Below, piece by piece: positions 9,101 to 16,255 of a stretch of 64,000 nt of DNA. Position 1 is the stretch's first letter. Each line of letters starts with the position of its first letter. This stretch comes from Methanobacteriota archaeon (lineage in GTDB: Archaea; Thermoplasmatota; Poseidoniia; Poseidoniales; Poseidoniaceae): positions 1 through 64,000 of the forward strand of contig PBDU01000018.1 in assembly GCA_002718195.1 (NCBI GenBank). Direction: 5' to 3'. The position numbers were made by a program, and so were the translations under genes. Below the pieces are notes generated by a model. That model searched no databases. It was not told the origin of the DNA and saw only the letters and a program-made list of their open reading frames with translations.

Positions 9101-11089
9101 CCTTCGTTGGGTGGATTAGAAAATCTGGCAAATGGTGAGATAAGGAATGTTACCTTCCTTGTAACAGACGCAGTTACCGGTGCAGCCTTGAGTTCAACCA
9201 ATGTTCAAATTGTTATTGCGCCGTTGTTCGATGTCGAAATACTGGAATGGGAAAATGAGTATTTCTTCAACAGAGGATTGACAAGAACACTTAACGGAGT
9301 CATAAAGAATGTTGGAAACAGCGATGTCCAAGTATATGCAAACTCCTCAGTCCAAAGGGCTGGCTTAAACCTTCCAAGCAATGATTGGTTTGTATCGGAT
9401 GGGGAAAGCCAAATTCTTGATTTGAAGATGGGACAATCCAAATCATTCTCAATCGATGTAGAATTTGTAGAATTCGAGCCTGATTTGACTCTAATTGGCG
9501 ACCTAATCGTGACAATAGAACCTGTTGATGATGAAGTAACTGGTACTGCTATGCTCGAATCAACTCTTCGTCTTTCTAGACTCTTCCAAGATGTTCCAGT
9601 GGGAATTGTTCCTCCTGAATCTGGAGGAGATGTGCGGGAAGAAATTGTTTGGTCTCACATTCCTTTGGGAGCAGGAACGATTGCTAACTACGAAATCGAG
9701 TTATGTGCGGCTCAAAGAGGAATTGACCCACTAGACTTTAATCTGGCACCAGAAGAGGTAGAGTGGAGTTTTACTTTAGTTGCTGCTGACCAGAGTTATG
9801 AACTAGACTTAAATTCATCCTGTATAGGTGGCACTCAAGGAAATGAGTCTAGAATTCCGTTGCCCGCAAGAAGTCCATGGGTGACGACTGATCCAATTGA
9901 CCTGATAATCAGCACTCCTTCGACTCCAAACATAATCGCTGGGGATGGTTATGACCTGACTTTCAGGCTTTATCATGAAGATGAACATTTGAATTATACG
10001 CTTTACAACGAGTCCACTTTTACCTATGATCTTGCTGTTTTTGCAAATCCACAGGTCGTTTCCGTTGATTATCAAAGCTTTGAGGAAGGTTCGGCTGAGA
10101 GAGTTTCTGTTACCGTAAGGAATGCGGGTACTTCGTTGTTGATCGGAGCAACTGCATCGATTTATTGTGAAAATGCCGATGTGACTGTATTGAGCGATAT
10201 GAATAACACCGGGGCTCCAATATTCCCGTTCCTAGGACCTAGAGAGCAAACGGTCTTCGAGTTTGAAATTGACCCTCATGAACTAGATTGGTGGGTTTCA
10301 TCCGAAGAATTCAGTTGTACTGTTACTGCAGATGCACAGTTCAAAGATGGTGACCTTCCAGAAGATAATACATACATGATAGATGACAGAGTTCATTCAG
10401 CGTCATTCGATATTTTTACAGTATTTGGTGCGTTTGTTGGATTGTTTATACTCTCAATCATCCTGTTCTCTCTGAAGAACCAAAACGAGAAATTTAGGGT
10501 GATTGGAACATATAGCGGTCTTGCTTGTATTGGTTTTGCATTCCACTTAGTAGACATGTTCTGGTATGGTCCAGCAATCCTCTTGTTCGCCCTACTTTGG
10601 ACATGGAGAATGACATGGAGAGTTAGTGAAGAGTTTAGTGCTATACATGCTGACTATCAGAAGAAGAGACAAGGTTATGCTACCCTATATTCAGATCACA
10701 ACAAAATTTTGAAGAACTCCCAATCTGAATTAACTACCATAATGTCTTTACCAATATTTGGATTCTTGGTAATCGTCTTGGGTATACCGACTCAGATTGC
10801 ATCTGACCCTACCAATGTAGTGAGTCTATTTGCTTATGTTTGCTTAGTTGCACTAGGTGTATTCTTCATCGTGAGATATGCCAACAAAGAGTACGGTAAC
10901 CTGTTCTTTAGAATGTCTCAGGTTGAACTCAAGGCTCAGCGCATTGAACTTGACTTGACAGACCCTGCTGCCCTTCTAGCAGATATTGCTGATGAGGGTA
11001 TTGATTTGTCTTCAATCTTAGGAGAAGCAAGCGAAGCAGTCCAAGATGAATCGAATAATGAATCGCTGGAGGTAGTCGAAAATGTCTGA
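6191..11089 (+). CDS. Giant membrane-anchored surface protein with CARDB/NEW3-like Ig repeats
   Basis: About 1632 residues. An N-terminal signal sequence (SSLILVGLFVLSSMTPALIS, then ATTEAASA-like region) leads into some 1380 extracellular residues with many beta-sandwich repeats. The repeats share N-x-G-N/T phrases, as in CARDB/APHP and NEW3 domains: VRISNLGSAAGIANLDLVHK, LRNIGVMSDSFSISI, NITNQGNVASAFALTSG, FENTGNDMTSYFL, TVTNNGNLREEV, TVRNAGTSLLIGA. Five hydrophobic segments at about 1405-1475 and 1515-1575 anchor the C-terminus, with a short acidic cytoplasmic tail. The ATG at 6191 is preceded by GGTG; a GTG at 6182 is less likely. It overlaps both neighbours by 8 nt and sits at the head of the archaellum operon. 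An envelope scaffold, collar or stator-like partner for the archaellum is possible. No catalytic motif is seen. Confidence 0.8.
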   Translation: MSRSGVTSSLILVGLFVLSSMTPALISTTTEAASARSNPDFSVTSLMLDGAGSVANGSNYIVEADTHVVLVRISNLGSAAGIANLDLVHKGSPIAAETVVNSINLGSIASGATTNAIQISWDATLGDGQTLFARVNSVSDSNPSNNERRLDLDVKNYHKGNDLNNNFPTPSPGQSIARLGHGTQYVNVSVVNDGVLPLSAVLAVTLTEQSNPANTMTIYSNTQILQAGSMLNPAAAQELSASFSSTGMNGQWSIETEVIYNGTIYTLTELLNSTTIEFSDYISILSPPSDRTAQPGTTTTLTFVLRNIGVMSDSFSISISSSLGWADTNCCGSSTQLIAPNGITTIQVPVTVPINADRTWVDTVTLTLVSGGDSFTLTGTARVMAGEFYQAQVDMPSGVTLVTPGQEVEILVNITNQGNVASAFALTSGLSIPASNWNYELSTQTTAVINESETIDVYLTVTVPPIQMPLDPTEHNRAGDVLQIWVQAQSLDGGVPNSDSHQLEVRPVIVVDPGLETEVIDLTVEQVVQAGQGVGLDEILDLNVEIRHNLVTNLSETIDANLTVGALQFTALNAGGFSEADRWDASVSPGIIQDLTLGDIEFAALGIQGPADGYPLAGALEIPITATPFLGLAHNNSGVISSPVTRTLVINIPTVLGAEIDEDGPINATVGITNTYPIPFENTGNDMTSYFLSVVDDLPDAWTVSLNTTTATSSVIDQLPSPVASHPLVTEDHKTSFTLSVITDPLTPAGTTVPVTIRIQQQNTGVLIDSHIIPIRVGEQVNATLDPTNQTVDVAVTDNPLTRVRIYNTGNTPTTYSVWLDDPTDDQVEFVMETPEEILVGAGFSESIKVRINPDSEARSDQLHMATVWVSTGTGLNLSANIIANITESQSVAVEIPDNVDSDETKSGVQVSVIPGTPVIIPYTVTNNGNLREEVLVNVSVEGNWEVTPGSSSYTLEIDEIDGNSITVEVPSLGGLENLANGEIRNVTFLVTDAVTGAALSSTNVQIVIAPLFDVEILEWENEYFFNRGLTRTLNGVIKNVGNSDVQVYANSSVQRAGLNLPSNDWFVSDGESQILDLKMGQSKSFSIDVEFVEFEPDLTLIGDLIVTIEPVDDEVTGTAMLESTLRLSRLFQDVPVGIVPPESGGDVREEIVWSHIPLGAGTIANYEIELCAAQRGIDPLDFNLAPEEVEWSFTLVAADQSYELDLNSSCIGGTQGNESRIPLPARSPWVTTDPIDLIISTPSTPNIIAGDGYDLTFRLYHEDEHLNYTLYNESTFTYDLAVFANPQVVSVDYQSFEEGSAERVSVTVRNAGTSLLIGATASIYCENADVTVLSDMNNTGAPIFPFLGPREQTVFEFEIDPHELDWWVSSEEFSCTVTADAQFKDGDLPEDNTYMIDDRVHSASFDIFTVFGAFVGLFILSIILFSLKNQNEKFRVIGTYSGLACIGFAFHLVDMFWYGPAILLFALLWTWRMTWRVSEEFSAIHADYQKKRQGYATLYSDHNKILKNSQSELTTIMSLPIFGFLVIVLGIPTQIASDPTNVVSLFAYVCLVALGVFFIVRYANKEYGNLFFRMSQVELKAQRIELDLTDPAALLADIADEGIDLSSILGEASEAVQDESNNESLEVVENV

Positions 11090-12245
11090 AGAAGAATTCA
11101 GCACGGAGACTGGTATGGGTGATGCGCCTGGTCAGGGCGAAGGTTCTGTAACCTTGTCGAGGCGTGAAAGAAGGCAACTCCAAAGAGAGGAGAGAAGGGC
11201 TCAGAGAGAAATTGAGCAAACAGCAGCTGTCGAAGAAACCGAAGTTGATGTAGACGATTTTGGCGAGGAAGACTTCGTTGTTGAAGATGAGCAGGCTGAT
11301 TCTTCGCTCGAAGACTTGAGAGAAGCTCAACTCAGCAGCCAGGCAAGAAGAGCCTCTGCCGAGAGACTGCTAGCTGCTAATTCAGGTCTAGAAAGGGCAG
11401 TAGTCGATGTCGTTGAGATGGAATCTAATTCACTTATTGCGGCAGAGCAAGAACTAATGGAGGCTAAACATCTTCTAAGTTCACATAAATTACGAAAGGC
11501 AAGAAGAAGCGTAGAAAGAGCCGAGAAAAATCTATCCGATTTGGAGGAAGAGGTTCTCAAATTGAGAAGAACGATGGCAACTCTTCACCGCTTAGTTATG
11601 GAGAAAGACATTGCTGAATACGAAATAGAAAATATTCTAACTAGATTGAGAAATGCTACAAGTTCTGCAGAGCACGGAAACGTATCTAGTGCAGCTAACG
11701 AGATCGAAATTCTCGTCGAGGAAATGATAGATGGAAATGTATCAACTCTCAACCCATTCTTGTTTAGACATTTCTGGATGGGAGTTACCACAAGGTGGCC
11801 TGCTGGAGGAGACATCGGTGTTTTAGTTGTTAGAATCATCAATGACGGACCGATTACACTCCCAGTGATGAGAATGGAGCCACCAGTTCCGGAAGGATGG
11901 ATTTGTACACCCAAATTTATCGATGTGCCTGCAATCAGACCCGGTGGTAATATGCCGGTAAAGTTTGAAATATCTGCTCAACGAAGATACGGAGCAGATG
12001 AAGTCCCGCTCTCAAGAAAGTTAGGACTTTCAACAGCATATGAAGTAAGGTCAGGTGAGGTAATGTGTACAGTCAGAGCAGAGAGTTCTTTTGAGCCTTT
12101 ACATGATGTAATTATCGCCCCTTGGATTCCGCCTGGCTTTAAGGCACCTAAGGCTCCTTTCTTTTCAAAAATTGAACCCGGTTCAGAACCGATTATCATT
12201 CGCATGCCACTAAGCATAGATCTAGGTCCCGGAGGTGCAAGGTGA
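11082..12245 (+). CDS. Cytoplasmic coiled-coil protein with C-terminal beta domain, archaellum operon
   Basis: The 387-residue protein has no membrane segment. Residues 1-65 are highly charged and probably disordered (RRERRQLQREERRAQREIEQ, then Asp/Glu-rich). Residues ~70-200 are long coiled-coil helices (HLLSSHKLRKARRSVERAEK, EEEVLKLRRTMATLHRLVME). Residues ~205-387 form a beta-rich, proline-containing domain (RIINDGPITLPVMRMEPPVP) similar in texture to the Ig-like repeats of the upstream gene. The ATG at 11082 follows GAGGT and overlaps the giant gene by 8 nt. The next gene is the first archaellin, 60 nt downstream. I do not recognise a family. The context suggests a cytosolic partner of the giant membrane protein, perhaps a replacement for ArlC/D/E-type switch proteins. 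That is inference only. Confidence 0.7.
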   Translation: MSEEEFSTETGMGDAPGQGEGSVTLSRRERRQLQREERRAQREIEQTAAVEETEVDVDDFGEEDFVVEDEQADSSLEDLREAQLSSQARRASAERLLAANSGLERAVVDVVEMESNSLIAAEQELMEAKHLLSSHKLRKARRSVERAEKNLSDLEEEVLKLRRTMATLHRLVMEKDIAEYEIENILTRLRNATSSAEHGNVSSAANEIEILVEEMIDGNVSTLNPFLFRHFWMGVTTRWPAGGDIGVLVVRIINDGPITLPVMRMEPPVPEGWICTPKFIDVPAIRPGGNMPVKFEISAQRRYGADEVPLSRKLGLSTAYEVRSGEVMCTVRAESSFEPLHDVIIAPWIPPGFKAPKAPFFSKIEPGSEPIIIRMPLSIDLGPGGAR

Positions 12246-12260
12246 CCACATCATATTCCA

Positions 12261-12273
12261 CCCGTTCAGCGGG
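12261..12273 (+). promoter_or_regulatory. Short GC-rich hairpin before first archaellin
   Basis: CCCG-TTCAG-CGGG (4-bp stem, 5-nt loop) lies in the 60-nt gap between the coiled-coil gene and the first archaellin, followed by an A-rich leader and GGAGG. It could mark an mRNA processing or 5' end that sets archaellin message stability. The stem is short, so confidence is low. Confidence 0.3.
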
Positions 12274-12305
12274 AGGACGAGTAAAAAAACAATGGAGGAA
12301 AAAAA

Positions 12306-12875
12306 ATGAAGAACGAAAGAAAAGAAGAAAGCGATAACCTCGCTGCAATCGGAATAGGTGCAATGATTGTTTTCATTGCGCTAATTCTTGTAGCAGCGGT
12401 TGCTGCTGCAGTTATTATTCAAACTGCAGAAAAATTGCAACAGAACGCACAAGCATCTGGTGATGACACACAAGAGCAAATGTCAACAAAAGTGACTTTG
12501 ATCAACGTTGTCATCGAGACCATGGACGCAGGTACACCAAGTTACGAATTATTCGTAACATTCGAACTTGCACCTGGTTCTGAACCAACGCAAGGTGATG
12601 ACATCGGCTACTCGGTTATTTGCGAATCAGGTGGTAACACTCAATTCGCACAAGGTGACCTAACAGGAGCTACTGTCCACACTGGAGATGGCGCGGGTGC
12701 AGTAGCTATCACATTGAACCCAGGAACAACATACGTGTTTGTTATGGAAATAGATGAGTGTGCGCCAACTGCAAACACTGACAACATCTTGTTGTTCACT
12801 GTTACAAGTGGTGGAAGCACATACGAAGAATTGCAATACGGGTCTTCCCCGTCAGTAGGAGACGTCGTTGTTTGA
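12306..12875 (+). CDS. arlB: Archaellin (major archaellum filament protein), copy 1
   Basis: 189 residues. A class III signal peptide (charged MKNERKEESDNLA) precedes the archaellin hydrophobic helix AIGIGAMIVFIALILVAAVA, continued by IIQTAEKLQQNAQ. This matches FlaB/ArlB proteins, where the helix packs in the filament core. The remaining ~135 residues are the beta-rich outer domain. Archaellins are processed by a PibD/FlaK-type peptidase, usually after a Lys/Arg-Gly/Ala pair; here the expected cut is between the two Ala of LAAIGIG, with Leu instead of a basic residue at -2. GGAGG lies 8 nt before the ATG. A second archaellin follows after 10 nt. The helix is identical between the two copies. 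Confidence 0.93.
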   Translation: MKNERKEESDNLAAIGIGAMIVFIALILVAAVAAAVIIQTAEKLQQNAQASGDDTQEQMSTKVTLINVVIETMDAGTPSYELFVTFELAPGSEPTQGDDIGYSVICESGGNTQFAQGDLTGATVHTGDGAGAVAITLNPGTTYVFVMEIDECAPTANTDNILLFTVTSGGSTYEELQYGSSPSVGDVVV

Positions 12876-12885
12876 GGTGATTAAA

Positions 12886-13506
12886 ATGAAGAACACAAAT
12901 CAAGAATATAACATTAAGGAAGACAAGATAGCAGCAATCGGTATTGGCGCAATGATCGTTTTCATCGCTCTGATCCTTGTTGCAGCAGTAGCAGCAGCGG
13001 TTATTATCCAAACTGCAGAAAAGCTACAACAGAACGCACAATCTACTGGTGATGACACTACAGATGAAATGTCTGGTAAGGTCCAAATCCTCAACGTTTT
13101 CGTTGATGACCCTGCTGACTCATATGTAGTATACTTCCGTCTAGCAGCTGGATCTGATGATACTGCTGATGTAGACATTCTATGGCAGATTTTCTGTGAA
13201 GATCCTGATGGTGGCGGCGGTGGTACCGCAGTAACTGACAGACTTGCAGGAAACTTCCGTCCAGGAGGAGCGGATTCAATCATCCCTCTATCATCTGAAG
13301 CAGGAACTGCAACAGACACAGCAGAAGCTGGTGTTTCATACAGAATCTCACTAGATGCAAATGACGGTGTCGACCAAGATTGTAGCCCATCTCACCTGTT
13401 CAACGAGAACATCAAGGCATCCTTGTACATTCACGTTGTTGGTGGTGGATCAACCTACGATATCCTGAAAGTTAACGACGATTCCCGTGGAGCAGTAGTT
13501 GTCTGA
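12886..13506 (+). CDS. arlB: Archaellin, copy 2
   Basis: About 206 residues from the ATG at 12886, preceded by GAGGTGA whose first bases are part of the upstream stop (TGAGGTGA). The signal region MKNTNQEYNIKEDKI leads to a helix identical to that of copy 1 (AAIGIGAMIVFIALILVAAV) and the same IIQTAEKLQQNAQ. The outer domain differs and contains a DPDGGGGGT loop and RISLDANDGVDQDC. The DNA for the shared helix differs at many third positions, so this is an old duplication held by selection, not a recent copy. The predicted prepilin-peptidase site IA|AIGIG has Lys only at -3. Two archaellins may form distinct filament segments or a mixed filament. The strong hairpin at 13512 follows directly. 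Confidence 0.92.
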   Translation: MKNTNQEYNIKEDKIAAIGIGAMIVFIALILVAAVAAAVIIQTAEKLQQNAQSTGDDTTDEMSGKVQILNVFVDDPADSYVVYFRLAAGSDDTADVDILWQIFCEDPDGGGGGTAVTDRLAGNFRPGGADSIIPLSSEAGTATDTAEAGVSYRISLDANDGVDQDCSPSHLFNENIKASLYIHVVGGGSTYDILKVNDDSRGAVVV

Positions 13507-13511
13507 TTGCA

Positions 13512-13540
13512 TACCCATTGCCAGCATTGGCGCATGGGTA
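13512..13540 (+). terminator. Strong hairpin between archaellins and downstream arl genes (attenuator or processing site)
   Basis: TACCCAT-t-GCCA-GCAT-TGGC-gc-ATGGGTA folds into an 11-bp stem with a small 1x2 internal loop and a GCAT tetraloop. It begins 5 nt after the second archaellin stop and ends just before AGGAGG and the ATG of the next gene. Its position suggests partial termination, or protection of the upstream mRNA 3' end, so that archaellins are made in large excess over the assembly proteins. There is no T-run after it, which favours processing/stability over classical termination. Confidence 0.6.
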
Positions 13541-13555
13541 CACAGGAGGAATACA

Positions 13556-14398
13556 ATGGCTTCGCGCTTTTTAGATAAAGCGGGGAAGGGATTTGACGAG
13601 GATGCGGAAACAACCGTAGCGCATTTGGAAATACTTGCAAATGTGGACATCGAAAAGGTCCCATTCCCTGAACAGGGAGAACTTAGCGAAGAAGATGCAT
13701 GGACAATTTCGCCAAGCCCTACAAGGGCAAGGATGAATAGTATTGGTAGCGTTCCTAGCGTTACAACTACAATTGCCCCTGCACAAGTTCAAGTCCAAGC
13801 TCCTGCAGTTGATACAAGCGGTTTGGAGAGAATGATTTCTTCACGCTTGGATATGGTTGAGGATGTACTTAGGATGGTTGAATCCAAAGTAGAGCACGGC
13901 ATTCCAATTTCTGGTGACTCCAACTTTGGAGAAATCATGGGTGAAAATGCAGAACTCCCCGAGGGCGCTATGCCCGATGACGTACTGGTTACTGCCGATG
14001 GGCAGATGATCGAAGTTTCACAGGGAGTTGATAGGCTGATGGTCGAAGATGAAGTTCCTCTTTTGGAACTTTACGAAGCTCAAGCCTTAGCAGCTAACCC
14101 ATTCTTAATTGCACCTGATTCTGGCTTAGGTGACCAAACTAATGTTGGTGCTCCAACAATAGCGGCATTACTATTGGATAATATATCTGGTAGAGCAGCT
14201 GTAGGGTTTACTCAGAAAGCAATCGATGTAGGAATGCTGACCCAAGATGAGGGCTCTCAGGTCCTTGCAATCGTGCAATTAGCAGCACCAGGTGACGCAA
14301 CATCTGCTTTAGACGATCACCTTAAGGATAGAGATTTGCTTAGATTTTCAGCCCTTGTTAGTCAGTGGCGAAAGTCTTCAAAACCTAGAGGTGAATGA
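13556..14398 (+). CDS. Archaellum accessory protein in the ArlD/E position
   Basis: 280 residues, soluble. The N-terminal ~180 residues are acidic and loosely structured, with a helical segment (SGLERMISSRLDMVEDVLRM). The C-terminal ~100 residues look folded and helical (AALLLDNISGRAAVGFTQKA, FSALVSQWRKSS). It lies between the archaellins and arlF, where many euryarchaea encode ArlC/D/E, which connect the motor to the chemotaxis machinery. I cannot match the classical ArlCE domain motifs by eye, so the assignment rests on position, size and cytosolic character. The ATG at 13556 is set by AGGAGG 5-6 nt upstream. Its stop overlaps the region of the arlF start. Confidence 0.5.
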   Translation: MASRFLDKAGKGFDEDAETTVAHLEILANVDIEKVPFPEQGELSEEDAWTISPSPTRARMNSIGSVPSVTTTIAPAQVQVQAPAVDTSGLERMISSRLDMVEDVLRMVESKVEHGIPISGDSNFGEIMGENAELPEGAMPDDVLVTADGQMIEVSQGVDRLMVEDEVPLLELYEAQALAANPFLIAPDSGLGDQTNVGAPTIAALLLDNISGRAAVGFTQKAIDVGMLTQDEGSQVLAIVQLAAPGDATSALDDHLKDRDLLRFSALVSQWRKSSKPRGE

Positions 14399-14399
14399 T

Positions 14400-15032
14400 T
14401 TGGGAGCCTCGGTTGGAATCGGTGGTCTAGTTATGGGTACTTCATTACTCGTGGTTTGCGCTGTTGCGCTAACTACGATTAGTTCCCAACTGGATACTTC
14501 AATAGAAGTCATCGAATCAACCGAGCAAAAGTCTCCTGAATTTGATTTAGTCACAATCGACTATTCATCTCGAGCAATTCTCTCAGTCGTAATAACAGAC
14601 GCTGGAACCGGATACAATAACGGCACTATCAGTGCTACAACTGGTAGCTTTTCTGCTACATTTACAGTTAACAGCACTGGGTCAATAATAGACATAGATA
14701 TCGTGGATAGGGGAAATTACTCGTCCTCTCCAACTCTTGTTGTGGATACTCCTAATCCCGGTGTGAACGCTAGTTTCACAATATCTACTGGAAATTACAT
14801 TGAATTCGAATTATTGAATTCAGGCTCTGAGGTAATGGAATTAAACAATACTTGGATTTTACTAAACGGCTCTGAACCATATAATCTTGGTTCCCTTTAC
14901 ACGCCCAGCATATCATCATGGAATTGGTATCAAGGTGAGACTATTCAGGTACAAATGACTCCAGTATCTTCTGCGTGGTACGATCGAATCTCGTTCAGTG
15001 CAATGGGATATAATTTAGCGGCTAATATTTGA
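14400..15032 (+). CDS. arlF: ArlF-like archaellum stator protein with an inserted glycine/tyrosine repeat domain
   Basis: The class III-like N-terminus LGASVGIGGLVMGTSLLVVC plus AVALTTISSQLD is one membrane helix, followed by an extracellular beta domain ending ELLNSGSEVMELNNTWILLN, which is the FlaF/ArlF sandwich. ArlF sits in the pseudoperiplasm and contacts the S-layer. Start: TTG at 14400, 5 nt after GAGGTGA, the same spacing as arlJ; no ATG fits. The protein is 211 residues, longer than the ~130-150 I expect for ArlF. The excess is a ~65-residue segment (about 64-130) with DAGTGYNNGTISATTGSFSA and GSIIDIDIVDRGNYSSSPTL, resembling repeats common in marine virus structural proteins. Assignment as ArlF versus ArlG rests on order and the N-terminus. 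Confidence 0.7.
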   Translation: MGASVGIGGLVMGTSLLVVCAVALTTISSQLDTSIEVIESTEQKSPEFDLVTIDYSSRAILSVVITDAGTGYNNGTISATTGSFSATFTVNSTGSIIDIDIVDRGNYSSSPTLVVDTPNPGVNASFTISTGNYIEFELLNSGSEVMELNNTWILLNGSEPYNLGSLYTPSISSWNWYQGETIQVQMTPVSSAWYDRISFSAMGYNLAANI

Positions 15033-15041
15033 GGTGAAATT

Positions 15042-15533
15042 ATGGCAGACGGTGGTTCATCAACTTTCATTATGTTGGTTACAGCATTGCTGGTAAGTGG
15101 TACGGTGAGTACTTTTTTGATTAGTGAATGGAATCAGTTTGCTAGAGATGCGACAGAATCCCGGAAGGCAATGGTCGCAAACTCGGAGACTGGTTGTGAA
15201 TTAATCGGAGATTTTTCAAGAGTACCATATGAAACCGCAAGCCAAGAAATTACCATTTTCATCCAAAATACGGACAAACGAGTTCTTGATTCATCGGGAC
15301 TAGTGATTATTGTTGATGGCGAACAGCGTTCAGCAAATCTGACTTCAACAATAAGTCCTGCAGGAGATTGGCAGAAAGGATCAATTGCAGAGGTAGTTAT
15401 CGAAGGTCCATCTTCTTGGTCTTATTCAGACGGAGATGATGTTTCTTTGTCAATTGTATGTTCCTCAGAATTCAGCAATGGTGTCAGAGGAACTGATACA
15501 ATCAATCAGGAGGTTAGATTAGATGCTTTCTAG
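15042..15533 (+). CDS. arlG: ArlG-like archaellum stator protein
   Basis: 163 residues starting MADGGSSTFIMLVTALLVSG, a single N-terminal helix with a short N-tail, as in FlaG/ArlG, followed by an extracellular beta-sandwich (SQEITIFIQNTDKRVLDSSG, VVIEGPSSWSYSDGDDVSL). In known archaella ArlG forms a filament capped by ArlF and makes the static part of the motor. The ATG at 15042 follows GAGGTGA that overlaps the arlF stop (TGAGGTGA). Its own 3' end overlaps arlH by 11 nt, indicating tight coupling. Two Cys residues (GCEL and IVCSS) could form a disulphide outside the cell. Confidence 0.8.
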   Translation: MADGGSSTFIMLVTALLVSGTVSTFLISEWNQFARDATESRKAMVANSETGCELIGDFSRVPYETASQEITIFIQNTDKRVLDSSGLVIIVDGEQRSANLTSTISPAGDWQKGSIAEVVIEGPSSWSYSDGDDVSLSIVCSSEFSNGVRGTDTINQEVRLDAF

Positions 15534-16245
15534 CGATGAATTACCTGTACCAATCGAGGATGGTTTCCCGTACGAAGTGGAAACGGATTCCTTAGCAGAT
15601 TCTATGGGTGCTAGACTACCTAATCGTTCGCTAATGCTGCTACAAGGGTCTGTTGGTGGAGGTAAGTCAATTATATCTCAGAGGCTTGTTCACGGCTTAC
15701 TTCACAATGGTGCTAAAATTCTAGTTGTTACGACAGAATTGACTACCAGAGGATACATCGAACAAATGGAGAGCGTGGGATATGGGATAACATCATATCT
15801 TGCCTCTGGACAATTAACGATATTCTCACGCTTCGGAACTGTTGCTGAGTCAAAATCTGATGTTACGTTAACGGATGTTCTTGATTCTCCAGCAATTAAG
15901 TATGCAGATATAGTTGTATTTGATTCAGCATCATCGCTAATGCCTGATTTAGAAACCAATGAAGAGAGATTCAAGATAATGAAAAGGCTTAGAGAAGAAG
16001 TTTCTACAGGCAGATCATTTTTGTTGTGTATTGACCCAGATGCAATGGATACAAAATTACTACACGCATTGAGAGAATCATCTGAAGTTGTTCTTGATTT
16101 AATGACTAATCTAATCGGTGGGACATTGAATCGAACAATCTTAGTTACAAGATTTTTGAGAGCAGCGGGTCCTGTCCAGTCAACAATTGGTTGGAGAGTT
16201 GAGCCTGGAATGGGGTTCATTGTAGATATTACAGCCGTAAGCTGA
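15523..16245 (+). CDS. arlH: ArlH, KaiC-like ATP-binding motor regulator
   Basis: 240 residues with a RecA/KaiC fold. The Walker A motif LLQGSVGGGKSIISQRLV lies at about residues 40-57, and a Walker B-like ADIVVFDSASSLMPD is near residue 130. ArlH binds ATP, forms a ring beneath ArlJ and stimulates ArlI. GAGGT precedes the ATG at 15523, which lies inside arlG. The following arlI gene starts with a TGAGGTG junction. Length and motifs are those of the family. A second, separate KaiC-like protein at 31.7 kb is not part of this operon and has a degenerate P-loop. Confidence 0.9.
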   Translation: MLSSDELPVPIEDGFPYEVETDSLADSMGARLPNRSLMLLQGSVGGGKSIISQRLVHGLLHNGAKILVVTTELTTRGYIEQMESVGYGITSYLASGQLTIFSRFGTVAESKSDVTLTDVLDSPAIKYADIVVFDSASSLMPDLETNEERFKIMKRLREEVSTGRSFLLCIDPDAMDTKLLHALRESSEVVLDLMTNLIGGTLNRTILVTRFLRAAGPVQSTIGWRVEPGMGFIVDITAVS

Positions 16246-16255
16246 GGTGCATGTT

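Noticed and set aside
9205..9515. Overlapping antisense open frames inside the giant surface protein gene
   Set aside because: They are shadows of the long sense frame and show no start signal or domain.
12900..13319. A 139-codon open frame antisense to the second archaellin
   Set aside because: It mirrors the codon pattern of a clearly real gene, has low-complexity Ser/Ala/Pro content and no ribosome site or family match.
14590..14795. Integrated virus fragment in the archaellum locus
   Set aside because: The segment is in frame inside arlF with continuous operon structure; a domain insertion explains it better than a provirus.
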